Below are positions 33,826 to 42,997 of a stretch of 64,000 nt of DNA, piece after piece (the first letter of the stretch is position 1; every line of letters begins with the position of its first letter). The stretch is taken from the NCBI RefSeq assembly GCF_000756815.1, contig NZ_CCVW01000001.1, positions 744,001-808,000 of the forward strand. Reading direction: 5' to 3'. The notes under the pieces are model-generated. The model was not told the DNA's origin. It searched no databases and saw only the letters and a list, made by a program, of their open reading frames with translations. The position numbers and the translations under genes were made by a program. The stretch is from Legionella massiliensis (GTDB lineage Bacteria; Pseudomonadota; Gammaproteobacteria; Legionellales; Legionellaceae).

Positions 33826-35277
33826 ATGCTAAATTCAGAACAACTAATTGCGCTCCGAGATCTAATGGATTCAATTGGTTTAAGCACGCATTATGAAGGT
33901 ATGGTCGAATTGATAGGCAAAGATCCCGTCCTTGCCTCACCTCATAAAGTAGGAGAAGCCGTTTCAATCGCATTACTGTTAGCAGCTGTAGCTAACAGTG
34001 TGATTTGGAAACATCGTACAAATATTGATAACAATTTAAAAATAGATATTCATGATGCTATTCACTATCTTCACCCAGTCCATTTTGTTTGGCAGTCTGG
34101 CTATAACATGGATCTAGGCGCAGACAAGGTTCAGATTAATTTTAATTATAAAACCAAAGCCGGGCGTTCAGTTTGGATACAGTGCGGCCCGCCTTACCCG
34201 AAATTACAAGATGGATACTTGAATTTTTTTAATTGTGGAAATAATAGGGCCGCTATTGGCAAGGTAATTGAACAGTGGGATGCTTTCGAGCTTGAGGAAA
34301 AATTAGCAGAATTAGGATTGCCCTGTTGTGTTGTGAGAACAAAAGATGAATGGCGAAATCATCCACAAGGAAAATTGCTGTTAAATACACCCGTTATAGA
34401 AATTGAGAAAATTTCAGAGGGTGCTCCATCTGGACTTAAAAAAGAAGAGTCGCTCGATTATCCTCTAGAGGGAGTCAATGTACTTGATATGACTCATGTT
34501 TTAGCAGGTCCTCGATCGGCCATGAGTTTGGCAGAATTTGGAGCAAATGTTTTGTATGTCGCTTCCCCTACACATCTTGATCCAAAAACCATTAATTTGG
34601 GTGTTAATCATGGTAAAAAATCAACCTTTTTGGATTTAGAAGATGCAGGTGATTTGAATATTCTGCAAAAGCTTTTAACCCAAACAGATGTCTTTACTTA
34701 TTCTTATCGTCCGAGTGTCGCGCAACGTTTAAGCCTGGAACCCAAAAATATTTGTGGTTTAAACCCTAAAGGGATGATTTATCTTTCCATTAATGCTTTT
34801 GGGCACGAAGGCCCTTGGAAATTACGTCCCGGTTTTGATCAGAATGCTCAGATGGTTACAGGTTTTTCAGTAATAGAAGGGGGGGCATTAGAGACACCCA
34901 AACCGTCCCCTGTCTATTATATTAATGATTTACTGTCCGCATACTTTGCCTCAGCCGGCGTCATGACTGCGTTGCATCGCCGTGCAACCGAAGGTGGAAG
35001 TTATCATGTAAAAATATCTTTAGCCCGGAGTTGCATGTGGGTACAGGATTTGGGCTTAATTTTGCCTGAAGATTACTTGCAGATGCCTAAAAAGGATATT
35101 TATCCGAAACGTTTTAGTACGGATCCAGCTGAATACACTTATTTACCCAAATTTATAACAGAAAGCTCTCCTTATGGGGATTTGGTAAGACTGGCACCGG
35201 CGGTGGAGTTTAGTAACATGAGAAAAATCAAAAAACTGAATGTTGTACCTTTTGGTTCCTGTAAACCAGAGTTTTAA
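33826..35277 (+). CDS. CoA-transferase family III (CaiB/BaiF) protein
   Basis: 484 aa. Family III CoA-transferases move CoA between acids through an aspartyl-CoA anhydride. The C-terminal ~270 residues show the CaiB/BaiF start (GVNVLDMTHVLAGPRSAMSL, AEFGANVLYV), KKSTFLDLED, YRPSVAQRL, GMIYLSINAFGHEGPW and a DLLSAYFASAGVMTALHRR helix. The expected catalytic Asp of the GxDLxxQA-type region appears as RPGFDQNAQ. The N-terminal ~210 residues (LAAVANSVIWKHRTNID) are a second, partial family-III half, as in duplicated members such as bile-acid or 2-methylacyl types. Starts at ATG, not the GTG 9 nt earlier. Substrate unknown. Confidence 0.85.
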   Translation: MLNSEQLIALRDLMDSIGLSTHYEGMVELIGKDPVLASPHKVGEAVSIALLLAAVANSVIWKHRTNIDNNLKIDIHDAIHYLHPVHFVWQSGYNMDLGADKVQINFNYKTKAGRSVWIQCGPPYPKLQDGYLNFFNCGNNRAAIGKVIEQWDAFELEEKLAELGLPCCVVRTKDEWRNHPQGKLLLNTPVIEIEKISEGAPSGLKKEESLDYPLEGVNVLDMTHVLAGPRSAMSLAEFGANVLYVASPTHLDPKTINLGVNHGKKSTFLDLEDAGDLNILQKLLTQTDVFTYSYRPSVAQRLSLEPKNICGLNPKGMIYLSINAFGHEGPWKLRPGFDQNAQMVTGFSVIEGGALETPKPSPVYYINDLLSAYFASAGVMTALHRRATEGGSYHVKISLARSCMWVQDLGLILPEDYLQMPKKDIYPKRFSTDPAEYTYLPKFITESSPYGDLVRLAPAVEFSNMRKIKKLNVVPFGSCKPEF

Positions 35278-35593
35278 CCATCCTGTTGCATTAAAATGAG
35301 GAAATTTCAGCCTGGAAACATTAGGCCACCTCTTAAAATCATCGAGGCTATAGGCTAAACAACAGAGCGGTCTTTAATCACTCACGTTTACCGCAACCAC
35401 AGTGAATACTACCGTTATGTGCTTTTCTTCATTGATATTAGAATTATGAATATGAGATATCGCCAGATTTCATTGGTCGTTTACTATTCTCTGTGTTTAA
35501 ATGTCGTGCAATTCTTGCTTGCCAAAAACTTTATAAAGTTGTCTAAAAAAGGAAGAAGTATTTATTTTTAAAAATCTTTATTTTGGAGTTTTC
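35278..35593. other. Intergenic region with dispersed ~70-bp repeat, copy 2
   Basis: 35343-35412 resembles 10211-10280 (AGGCTATA.GCTAAACAACAGAGC, TTTAATCAC). Otherwise AT-rich, presumably including the promoter of the next gene. Confidence 0.5.
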
Positions 35594-36364
35594 ATGAGAT
35601 TTAAATATGAAGAATACATTAGAGCATTTTCAGCCTTTGATGATAGTTATACAGAAAAAGCAAAACCTACACTTTTTGATGCGAAGAAAATCTATGAAAA
35701 TACAAATAACTACTTAGATTCTATAGCAAATACATGCAGTACAGACAACGATCTAAATAAGATTGTGCAAACAATCCGTCAATTAAACACACTATGTTGC
35801 GCAATCTTATGCCGTGGCTTGAAAGGTCAGTTCAGTTTTGACGCCAACATTACAATGGAAACTGCCCTTGCTAAACTTCAGTTTTCTACAGATTTTGCGC
35901 AAGATGTACTAAAAAGGCCTTATAGTTTTTTAGATACAATCGTTGCATATGAGAAATCAATTGCAGAAATGAAACTGAACTCACAGTCTATTAGCCTACA
36001 TAAAAGCCTAAGTGATGGAGACCGTCTACTATTGAGCAGTCAAAACATCGATACTCCTTTCTCAGGCCAAAGATTTGGCGGAGGAAATTATACTGCATGG
36101 ACCAATTATGACTCTATGACAAAAAGAACAAATAATTCTCTGTTTTTTAGCGGTGGCTTAGCGCATTTACAGGATCAATCCTCACCATTAATTGAAGAGG
36201 AAAAAATTGCTAAAGCTTTAATGCAATTTCGTCAGAATGTACTGATAACACAGAATTATTTTGGTATAGAAGTACCAGAAAATTATCGGCAGGAAGAAAA
36301 TCCTTATGATGATATTGAAGAGGATTTTGCTGGCGCATATGGCAAGCGAGTCGCTGTCTTGTGA
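35594..36364 (+). CDS. Hypothetical protein, 256 aa (possible effector)
   Basis: GGAG lies 5 nt before the ATG. The first 150 residues are helical (YEEYIRAFSAFDDSYTEKA, LNKIVQTIRQLNTLCCAIL); a Gly/Asn/Ser-rich loop follows (FGGGNYTAWTNYDS), then a helix and an acidic segment near the C-terminus (EENPYDDIEEDFAGAYG) resembling an E-block secretion signal. No known domain. Followed by a perfect hairpin. Isolated gene. Confidence 0.65.
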   Translation: MRFKYEEYIRAFSAFDDSYTEKAKPTLFDAKKIYENTNNYLDSIANTCSTDNDLNKIVQTIRQLNTLCCAILCRGLKGQFSFDANITMETALAKLQFSTDFAQDVLKRPYSFLDTIVAYEKSIAEMKLNSQSISLHKSLSDGDRLLLSSQNIDTPFSGQRFGGGNYTAWTNYDSMTKRTNNSLFFSGGLAHLQDQSSPLIEEEKIAKALMQFRQNVLITQNYFGIEVPENYRQEENPYDDIEEDFAGAYGKRVAVL

Positions 36365-36366
36365 AA

Positions 36367-36392
36367 GATTTAGTCCATGAATGGACTAAATC
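36367..36392. terminator. Hairpin after the 256-aa gene
   Basis: Perfect 10-bp stem GATTTAGTCC / GGACTAAATC with a 6-nt loop, directly after the stop codon; no T-run. Confidence 0.6.
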
Positions 36393-36959
36393 GACTCGCC
36401 AACGCGACCAGTATTTTGGCCTCGACCGCCCTGTGTTCGGCACGTTGCGCTGAACGCGCAAACGTACGCCTACCACAATGGCTCAACGGTAGCAGATAGT
36501 TTTTCTTAACATTCCTGCGGGCTGATTAATAAAATCGCGACCTATCTCGGACTTCAGGCCTCGGTCTTCGACCTTCATGGCTTGCAACGTATGTAAGTTA
36601 TTAACATTTACTTTCATTGTGTAAGTAAGTTGGGCAGTTAACCTAAGGAAAAATAGCTAAAATATCTCCTCATCTGCCCTTCGAGCATCTCCTCCCCGCT
36701 CGCAGAGAGAAGGGACTAGGGGGCGGGTCACTATCATTAAGTTAAGCACTATACCCTTGCCTACGTCCCGCGACTCGTTCCTGAGAGAGCCTCACAAAAA
36801 ATAGAGAAGAGATAAGAGCCTGACCTCTTACAAAAGACCGTTATAATTTATGTCGTATCAGAATGGGGAGTGACTTCCAACCCTTTTAAGCCCTATCATT
36901 AAACCTAGCATTCAACGGTTTCTGAGATTTCAGTTTATAACTCCAAATAGGAATAACTC
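36393..36959. other. Long intergenic region
   Basis: No gene supported. GC is locally higher (CTCGACCGCCCTGTGTTCGG). Around 36737 it contains ATCATTAAGTTAAGCACT, similar to the CATTAAGTTAACGTCAGT seen near 44858 and, inverted, near 60889, suggesting debris of a repeat family. Confidence 0.4.
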
Positions 36960-37316
36960 ATGAAAATACCTCTCTTCTTTACATCACGATTTTTTATCTG
37001 CTCCATAGCTATAGGAATTTCTTGTTTTTTCATGCGCAAAGACTATTTCTATTTTTGTTATCATAGTTACTTTATGGGCACCCCTTCAGAGGTACCTTAT
37101 CATTGGAGTCTTGTTTGTAATATTGATGCGCTAGTTAAAATTATTATCAATTTTGCTCTTGTTTATATTGGCTCTGTAATATTAAGCCGCTTGTTGTCAA
37201 AATTTTTTCATGTCCCGAAGAATTCACCTACTCTAACAATAGGTTCTATCCTATTTACTATAGCGCTCATTATAGGAACAGGTTTTGTATTTTCCCCATT
37301 GGGGGTTACCGTATAA
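36960..37316 (+). CDS. Small membrane protein, 118 aa
   Basis: Three hydrophobic segments are visible: residues ~7-24 (RFFICSIAIGISCFF), ~58-80 (IIINFALVYIGSVILSRLL) and ~93-115 (LTIGSILFTIALIIGTGFVF). A basic cytoplasmic loop (SRLLSKFFHVPKN) separates the last two. AGGAATAACTC is a modest ribosome binding site. No family recognised; inner-membrane location is the only supported statement. Confidence 0.6.
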   Translation: MKIPLFFTSRFFICSIAIGISCFFMRKDYFYFCYHSYFMGTPSEVPYHWSLVCNIDALVKIIINFALVYIGSVILSRLLSKFFHVPKNSPTLTIGSILFTIALIIGTGFVFSPLGVTV

Positions 37317-37353
37317 GAGCCGCTTTGTTGCCTAAGCCCTTGCATTGAGAAGG

Positions 37354-38778
37354 TCAGTCTACCTTTTGGCCTGTTGGTTTCGCACTGATTTTTGCCGGTC
37401 TAAGGTTGTTGGTGATACGAGAGACAGATCGATCAACTCGTCGCTGAAGCATAATTTCAACCATTAGAGTTTCATTTGGATGAAGAATTTTGTTAATGTC
37501 GGCGAGCGAGGAATGAAAATCAAGTTGCCTGTAAAAGGCAAGGGCTTGGTTGCTTTCTTCAGGGTGGGCCTTAATACGAAACCCCAGATTACCTTGCATT
37601 TTGGGTGTATTAATTCCAGCTTCCATGATGTCGTAGTCAAGAAAATAAGTCAGTTTTCCTCGAGCCTTTTGGTTTTGCTGGCGGTCTGCGAAGAAACCTT
37701 TAGGAAGCGCATTCTCGCTGTATTTGGGGCCGGCGGTTAGATAAAGATCATAATCGTCAAGATGATTGCCCCGGTCATCAATAAGTCGAAATATAATCAT
37801 TGAGTAGCGGTTAGTGATGAATTCGCGTTTGTAAACAAGTGTTCTCACAAGTTCTGTCTGCTCATTTTTCTGGGTTTCTTTTGTAAGATTATCTAACTCT
37901 TTTGCCAATTTATTATAGGCGTCACGACTTTTTACTTGGAGGCATCGTAGGACCCATAGAGCCGTGGGATGGGTAGCGGCATTATCCATAGTAATACTGC
38001 GAATGATTCCCATTTTTTTACCGGAATGTGAACAGCCAGGCAGAATCCCAAAGGCCATTGGCTGTGACCTGGTCATCTTAGCTACAACGAGGCTTTCACC
38101 GTTACTTCCCTCCTGATGTAACTTTAATAGGCTGTAATTCATATTTGCAGCAGTTGCTCGTACAACGCCATCAGAACCGGCTTCTCCCGTGTAGGAGTTA
38201 ACCGCATCATAAAGTTGGCGATCAATTTTCTGGCCTGTAAGTACAAAGGAATAGATGCCCTGAGCAGTACAATCGTAATCAAGCCAGCTTTCATTAAGTT
38301 GCCAGCTCATCTCGCTCCCGAGCTCAAGCCAATCAAGTATCTGCTGTCCGGGTTCAATACCCTCAAAAAAACTTTTTATACGACTTAGCCGGGATTTACC
38401 AAGCTGTGCAAGCGCCGAACCATGGTTGGCAGGAGCTAGCATGATAAGATGACTCAAGGGGCATTTCGCAAGATTATTCTTAAAGTATAAATCCATCCAT
38501 TTACGAACAACGGGACCGCCAGTAGAGTGCGTGATGCAAGCAAAGCGCTCTCCCTTTCGTAGTTTCTCAGTAATTTCATCACGAACTGCATGATTAAAGG
38601 CGCGTGCTATATCGTCGATTGTTAGTGTATCGTCAAAGCTAATATAGTGCCCAAGATAGATATTGCCCACTTGAATATCCATTTTTCCTGCTTTGCTCTG
38701 ACTTTCAAGCCATTGAGGAAGCTCTCCATAAGTATTGGTATGTGTAACACTCCAGCCATGGACGAAGATAACGATCAT
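37354..38778 (-). CDS. Alpha/beta-hydrolase (lipase/esterase-like)
   Basis: 474 aa. The N-terminus is an alpha/beta-hydrolase: oxyanion HGWS at residues 7-10 and nucleophile Ser85 in CITHSTGGPVVRKW (HSTGG, the GHSxG variant of PGAP1/lipase-class proteins); LAPANHGSALAQLGKS follows the nucleophile as in triacylglycerol lipases. A candidate catalytic His is in LPGCSHSGKK. Residues ~310-474 form a beta-rich region of unknown type. There is no signal peptide, so it is cytosolic or exported by a non-Sec route; Legionella secretes several such lipases. No clear ribosome binding site is present before the ATG. Confidence 0.8.
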   Translation of the reverse strand: MIVIFVHGWSVTHTNTYGELPQWLESQSKAGKMDIQVGNIYLGHYISFDDTLTIDDIARAFNHAVRDEITEKLRKGERFACITHSTGGPVVRKWMDLYFKNNLAKCPLSHLIMLAPANHGSALAQLGKSRLSRIKSFFEGIEPGQQILDWLELGSEMSWQLNESWLDYDCTAQGIYSFVLTGQKIDRQLYDAVNSYTGEAGSDGVVRATAANMNYSLLKLHQEGSNGESLVVAKMTRSQPMAFGILPGCSHSGKKMGIIRSITMDNAATHPTALWVLRCLQVKSRDAYNKLAKELDNLTKETQKNEQTELVRTLVYKREFITNRYSMIIFRLIDDRGNHLDDYDLYLTAGPKYSENALPKGFFADRQQNQKARGKLTYFLDYDIMEAGINTPKMQGNLGFRIKAHPEESNQALAFYRQLDFHSSLADINKILHPNETLMVEIMLQRRVDRSVSRITNNLRPAKISAKPTGQKVD

Positions 38779-39074
38779 AATTATTGAGGTGACAGGCGGT
38801 ATTATTGAATAAATCGATGATATTGGATTATTTTACAAGAAGATAGTTTCCCCAAATTAAAAATTTGCAATAGCCACTTCACAAACAGATTCTAAGTGTT
38901 GTTGCTCGCAAAACTTAACCTAGTCTTAGCAAGGCATTCCTGAGCGGCATCCCCCAATACATACTTTCATAGGAGGTTAAGGGCCTCTTCACCCTGGTTT
39001 TATAGACTGAAGATAGTTAATTACTTACTAAGTTTCCTGGTCTCTGACAGGGAATTGAATAGGAAGTGAATATT

Positions 39075-39257
39075 ATGAACTTTAAGTCAAAGGTCGCCGC
39101 TTATTCTTACACTATCTCGTTGTTAAATAAGATCAAACAACAAAATAACTCTGCAGATTTGCTGATTCAAAATTGTATCGAGAACATTAGGCTGGATAAA
39201 AAAGCATTATTCGCAGCTTATACCGATTCAAACGACCGAGCAAAACATGGCGCTTGA
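39075..39257 (+). CDS. Hypothetical small protein, 60 aa
   Basis: AGGAAG precedes the ATG; the in-frame GTG 9 nt earlier overlaps that site. Sequence MNFKSKVAAYSYTISLLNKIK is helical and basic. No family recognised. It could be genuine; it is followed directly by a nested palindromic element. Confidence 0.4.
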   Translation: MNFKSKVAAYSYTISLLNKIKQQNNSADLLIQNCIENIRLDKKALFAAYTDSNDRAKHGA

Positions 39258-39284
39258 ATTAGCTGATAGTGTTCTATCTAGCCC

Positions 39285-39572
39285 GTAGCCTGGATGTAGC
39301 GAAGCGCTGAGAGATCCTGACATTTTTTAATCAAAGTATCATTTAGATACCTATATGGACATTAATAAGTTACTTTGACTTATATTTGTGTCATTCCCGC
39401 GTAGGCGGGAAACTATTTCTCAAAGTGGTTCCTCACTTTGTTTGCACGATGGTTTCCCGCCTACGCGGGAATGACACACAAAAGAACAGGAAGAACTTAT
39501 ATGGCACATGCTTTCTGTTTAAAAAAATGCCAGGATTCCTCAGAGCGAAGCGCTTCGCTGCATCCAGGCTAC
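39285..39572. repeat. Nested palindromic REP/MITE-like element
   Basis: Outer inverted repeat: GTAGCCTGGATGTAGCGAAG... at 39285-39308 against 39549-39572 (one mismatch). Inside it lies a second, perfect 27-bp inverted repeat, 39387-39413 (TGTGTCATTCCCGCGTAGGC...) against 39452-39478, with a 38-bp spacer. Two different repeat families, one inserted within the other. Several short frames in it are not genes. Confidence 0.9.
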
Positions 39573-39575
39573 ATT

Positions 39576-42050
39576 TTAGGTATTTTGAAGACCTGTAGAC
39601 ATAATCGGTTGATAACTTCTATCCAGAGCCACTACCTTAGAGCGACAATCAAAAAGGGTCTTTACCAACTTATGTTCGGATAATTTGGGCGTTGCTTTAA
39701 CATAATCATGCTGTAATAGCGCCATAACCATCTCTACCTTCGCTGGCACCCTATGCTCTTCAAGTTCTTTTTCCAATAATTTGACACAGGCAGAGGCACT
39801 TTCGCCACTTGCGATGCCATCATCAAGAAGAATGATTTTTTTACCTGTTAAGGCCTTAATTTTTTCAGTGGGTAACTCAACAGCATCAGGATCACCATAA
39901 CCTTTGCTAAATTGTTCTAACTGAACGGCCTCTTCTGGCATTTTGTACCCTCCTTTTTTACGAATAACATAAAGAGGAAGTTGCAAATGGTTTGCCACCT
40001 GAGCTGCAATTGGAATACCACGAACCTCGGGTGAGGCGATGATCAGGTCCCCCCAAATCAAATTATTTTTCTCTACATAGCGAGCGACTTTCAGGCTTAA
40101 TTGCTTCACCATATGCGTATTAAGACCAGCATTTTGATGCAAACTCAGGACATCAAAGAATTTATTACCCTTATAGTCATGAGAAGACATATGACGCATC
40201 GCTTCGTCTCTCCGTAAATGCCAGCTGACATGATAACGTTCAGGACTAACAGGAACATTCTCATCAGCTGATTGTCTCTCAACAGGTTCAGTAACTTTTT
40301 TAACCTTGAATTCGATCGCTTCAATCCGATTAAAAAAATGTGTTTTAAAGAAATGAGTATAGGCTTGGCCTACACAACGTCTTGCCCCAGCAGAATGATA
40401 AAGGCCTGCTTGTTTTAGATTTAAATAGACAATAGATCCCGAAGGCAATTGGCTTCCATCATCTAGAGTAATCGCTTCCTCTAAGACTCTTGTACGGATA
40501 GGGAAAAGATAGCCTTGCTTAACCCCTTGCTCGTAGACTCTAGCGCGAACCGAATCATCACGAAGGTCGGCATTTTCTTTGACAGCAACAGATAAGGCCT
40601 CATACATAACATTCTCGAGAAAGTCTGGCTCAAAGATCAAATCAAAGACGCAATCAGCTACAATTTCAGCAATTTTTTCCTTCTTTAAACCAAGACTTTC
40701 TTGCTCGTTTATCTCTAATAAAGCCCCTTCAAAACGCCTTACCATTGAATCAGGCATGGCCTTATTGATAAAGGACATAATGGTTATCTTTGCCTCTTCT
40801 AATTCGTTATTTACCGGATAATGGTATAACCAGGACGATAATCCAGTTGGGTCTAAACTTTTATAATAGTTTGAGTAAAAACAGAGTTTCATTGCGGCCA
40901 GCAATTTAGTACGGTTCTGCTGATAGCTTTCTAGTGATACTGCTTGCCCAAACAGATATTCCGCCCAAAATCCACAGAAAAAATCGTCAAAGGTTGTATC
41001 CAGATCAAAGGTTTTTTGCGCAAAAAAAGTCTTATCTAAATGGATATCAATTAAGCGCTCTATGCGTGCACGATCGTTTTTTAGGGATTGGCCAAAGGCA
41101 TTGTGAATTAACTTCCATATATTCACCTGCCCATGTTGCCCTTGATAGGAGCTACTATCGCCCTGATCAGTGGCAACAAAATCATATTTTAACTTTGCTG
41201 CAGTCGAGAAATGGCGGTAGACATGGCCTAAGTGGCTTCTTCCTTCCAATACCTTCTTAACCTCCTTTGGTGTTTCAAGATAAACCACTTTTTTGTTCAA
41301 TAAAGAAAAGGAAAAATTTTGTGTTTGATAACTCTTTTGAAGCTCTCTAATCGAACTATATTCAATCCCTGTTTTCCACCATTGCGAGAATAGGGATGTT
41401 AGCCAAATTTGCTTTACGCCACTATCGTGGTTTGTTGTTTTTTGAGCAGGTGTAGGCTCTTTATCTAATACCTTGTGTACGGCCTCATTGCGTTGTAATC
41501 CAGAATAAAGATAAAGACTGGTACTATGAATGGAATCTTCTGTACTGACTGTCAGGGCGTTCTTCCCTAGATCCTGTTTTATTCGATCCAGTAAGGGCTT
41601 AGTAGTTGTTTGATAAAAATGGAGGCGTCGGGTAATGGCTTCTTGATTATCATCGGAGCGGGATTCTGAACGCTCTTGCATCCGCTCTTTAAGAATTGTT
41701 TCATCGACGTCCAGATGAATTAAACCATTAGGTTTACCCCAGGCGCTTATAAAATCCTCATATTGGGTATCGGTTCGGGGATAACCATCGAGTAAAACAA
41801 TAGTGTCCACTTCTGTTATTTTTTGCAATTCTTCAGCCAAGATTCGCTTAATGACCTCATCGGGTAATAAATGCCCCTGGCTTATACTTTCTTTGTATTC
41901 CTTAGTAATTGGATGCTCTGGGTTTGCTAAACATTGGCGAACAACCTCACCTAAGGAGAGATGTTTAAATTTTTCATTCATCGCCATCAAGGCTAAACCC
42001 TGAGTACTTTTTCCACTACCTGGAGCACCAGCCAACAATATAATTTTCAT
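39576..42050 (-). CDS. Three-domain fusion: adenylate kinase, cytochrome-P450-like, adenine phosphoribosyltransferase
   Basis: 824 aa. Residues 1-~190 are an adenylate-kinase fold: P-loop GAPGSGKST (8-16), LSLGEVVRQC, LDGYPRTDTQ and an Arg-rich lid/core (RSDDNQEAITRRL). Residues ~225-590 read like a cytochrome P450: KVVYLETPKEVKKVLEGR, FDLDTTFDDFF, AEYLFG, LPSGSIVYLNL, and the haem-Cys loop HSAGARRCVGQAY with Cys559; the ExxR and AGxDTT motifs are degenerate and the meander is short. Residues ~640-810 are an APRT-type phosphoribosyltransferase: SPEVRGIPIAAQVA, YVIRKKGGYKMP and the PRPP loop LLDDGIASGES (Asp743, Asp744). APRT makes AMP and adenylate kinase uses it, so the end domains fit one pathway. 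GAGG precedes the ATG. Divergent from a PAS-LuxR gene. I do not recognise a described protein with this architecture. Confidence 0.8.
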   Translation of the reverse strand: MKIILLAGAPGSGKSTQGLALMAMNEKFKHLSLGEVVRQCLANPEHPITKEYKESISQGHLLPDEVIKRILAEELQKITEVDTIVLLDGYPRTDTQYEDFISAWGKPNGLIHLDVDETILKERMQERSESRSDDNQEAITRRLHFYQTTTKPLLDRIKQDLGKNALTVSTEDSIHSTSLYLYSGLQRNEAVHKVLDKEPTPAQKTTNHDSGVKQIWLTSLFSQWWKTGIEYSSIRELQKSYQTQNFSFSLLNKKVVYLETPKEVKKVLEGRSHLGHVYRHFSTAAKLKYDFVATDQGDSSSYQGQHGQVNIWKLIHNAFGQSLKNDRARIERLIDIHLDKTFFAQKTFDLDTTFDDFFCGFWAEYLFGQAVSLESYQQNRTKLLAAMKLCFYSNYYKSLDPTGLSSWLYHYPVNNELEEAKITIMSFINKAMPDSMVRRFEGALLEINEQESLGLKKEKIAEIVADCVFDLIFEPDFLENVMYEALSVAVKENADLRDDSVRARVYEQGVKQGYLFPIRTRVLEEAITLDDGSQLPSGSIVYLNLKQAGLYHSAGARRCVGQAYTHFFKTHFFNRIEAIEFKVKKVTEPVERQSADENVPVSPERYHVSWHLRRDEAMRHMSSHDYKGNKFFDVLSLHQNAGLNTHMVKQLSLKVARYVEKNNLIWGDLIIASPEVRGIPIAAQVANHLQLPLYVIRKKGGYKMPEEAVQLEQFSKGYGDPDAVELPTEKIKALTGKKIILLDDGIASGESASACVKLLEKELEEHRVPAKVEMVMALLQHDYVKATPKLSEHKLVKTLFDCRSKVVALDRSYQPIMSTGLQNT

Positions 42051-42150
42051 ATCAACCTCTATTAATTAATTCTGGTAAGATGATATGCATTTTTTATAAT
42101 TTTTAGTTCCCGTAATGATTACGGGATAAAGTCTTTGCTGAGAATAATCC

Positions 42151-42900
42151 ATGCAGATAAAAATTGATTTGAGCCATAGAATTTATCGCTGCCAAAATGG
42201 CATCAGGCTTGTAAACCCCACAGAAGCGACACTTCTCCCAGATAATAATTATGGGCAGGCGACCCCTCATACAGTCTCCAGCGTTTTAGCCCTGCCCTTT
42301 AATTTTTTTTTCCTGAATACACAGGGGCAAACTGAGTTGATGAATGACGAATGTGCTTTAATTTGTGGTTTTCAATCTGCAGCGGATTCGATTGGAAAAT
42401 CGCTCTATGACGTTTCTGAAAAAGAAAGCGCAAAAGATTTAATTGATAATTGTACTGAAGTTATCAAGTCGAAAACGGTTGGGATTTTTGAGGAAGAAAA
42501 TCTACGTAATGATGGAACAAGCCTTGAATTTCTTACCATAAAATGCCCTTGGTATGATGAGAGAGCTCAAGTAATTGGTGTTTTTGGTTGCTCGATAGTT
42601 CTCGGTAAACACAAACTGGCAAGCTCATTGTCTGCAGTCATTCAGCTTGGTTTATTTGATTCTGAGCAATTACCCATGAAAGGCACTAATAACCTTAATA
42701 TCAATAAAAATTATTTGTCTAAGCGCGAAATGGATTGCTTACAATTAACAATAAAAGGCTATACCGCTAAACGCATCGGTCGTGAGCTTGGTATTTCACA
42801 TCGCACCGTCGAAGAATATCTAGTTAACCTGCGCATGAAAATGGGCGCCTCTTCTAAGGCAGAGCTTATCGAAATGACAATCGATCAGTTTATTAGCTAA
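42151..42900 (+). CDS. PAS-LuxR-type transcriptional regulator
   Basis: 249 aa. Residues ~45-155 look like a PAS sensor (FNFFFLNTQGQTELMNDECA, GKSLYDVSEKESAKDLI, CPWYDERAQVIGVFGCSI). Residues ~183-245 are a LuxR/GerE helix-turn-helix (LSKREMDCLQLTIKGYTAKR, LGISHRTVEEYLVNL). No response-regulator domain. Legionella genomes carry many PAS/GAF-LuxR proteins. It is divergently placed, 100 bp from the adenylate kinase-P450-APRT gene, so regulation of that gene and of itself from the shared region is the simplest hypothesis; a haem- or small-molecule-responsive PAS cannot be judged here. Confidence 0.88.
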   Translation: MQIKIDLSHRIYRCQNGIRLVNPTEATLLPDNNYGQATPHTVSSVLALPFNFFFLNTQGQTELMNDECALICGFQSAADSIGKSLYDVSEKESAKDLIDNCTEVIKSKTVGIFEEENLRNDGTSLEFLTIKCPWYDERAQVIGVFGCSIVLGKHKLASSLSAVIQLGLFDSEQLPMKGTNNLNINKNYLSKREMDCLQLTIKGYTAKRIGRELGISHRTVEEYLVNLRMKMGASSKAELIEMTIDQFIS

Positions 42901-42997
42901 GGCATTTCATCAATGCCTATACTTGAGTTTGATATGAAGTAACTTCTCACTACGTCATAGGTCACGTCCCCCACCTCTTATCTAAGGAAAACCTTGA

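Noticed and set aside
36367..36480. tRNA-like or small RNA gene after the 256-aa protein
   Set aside because: Only one simple hairpin is present; no cloverleaf or conserved T-loop.
39386..39683. Two overlapping plus-strand frames (70 and 81 codons)
   Set aside because: Made of palindromic repeat sequence (CPAYAGMT-type translations are typical of such repeats).
40934..41260. 108-codon plus-strand frame inside the AK-P450-APRT gene
   Set aside because: Antisense shadow; no ribosome binding site, and the minus-strand frame encodes clear domains.
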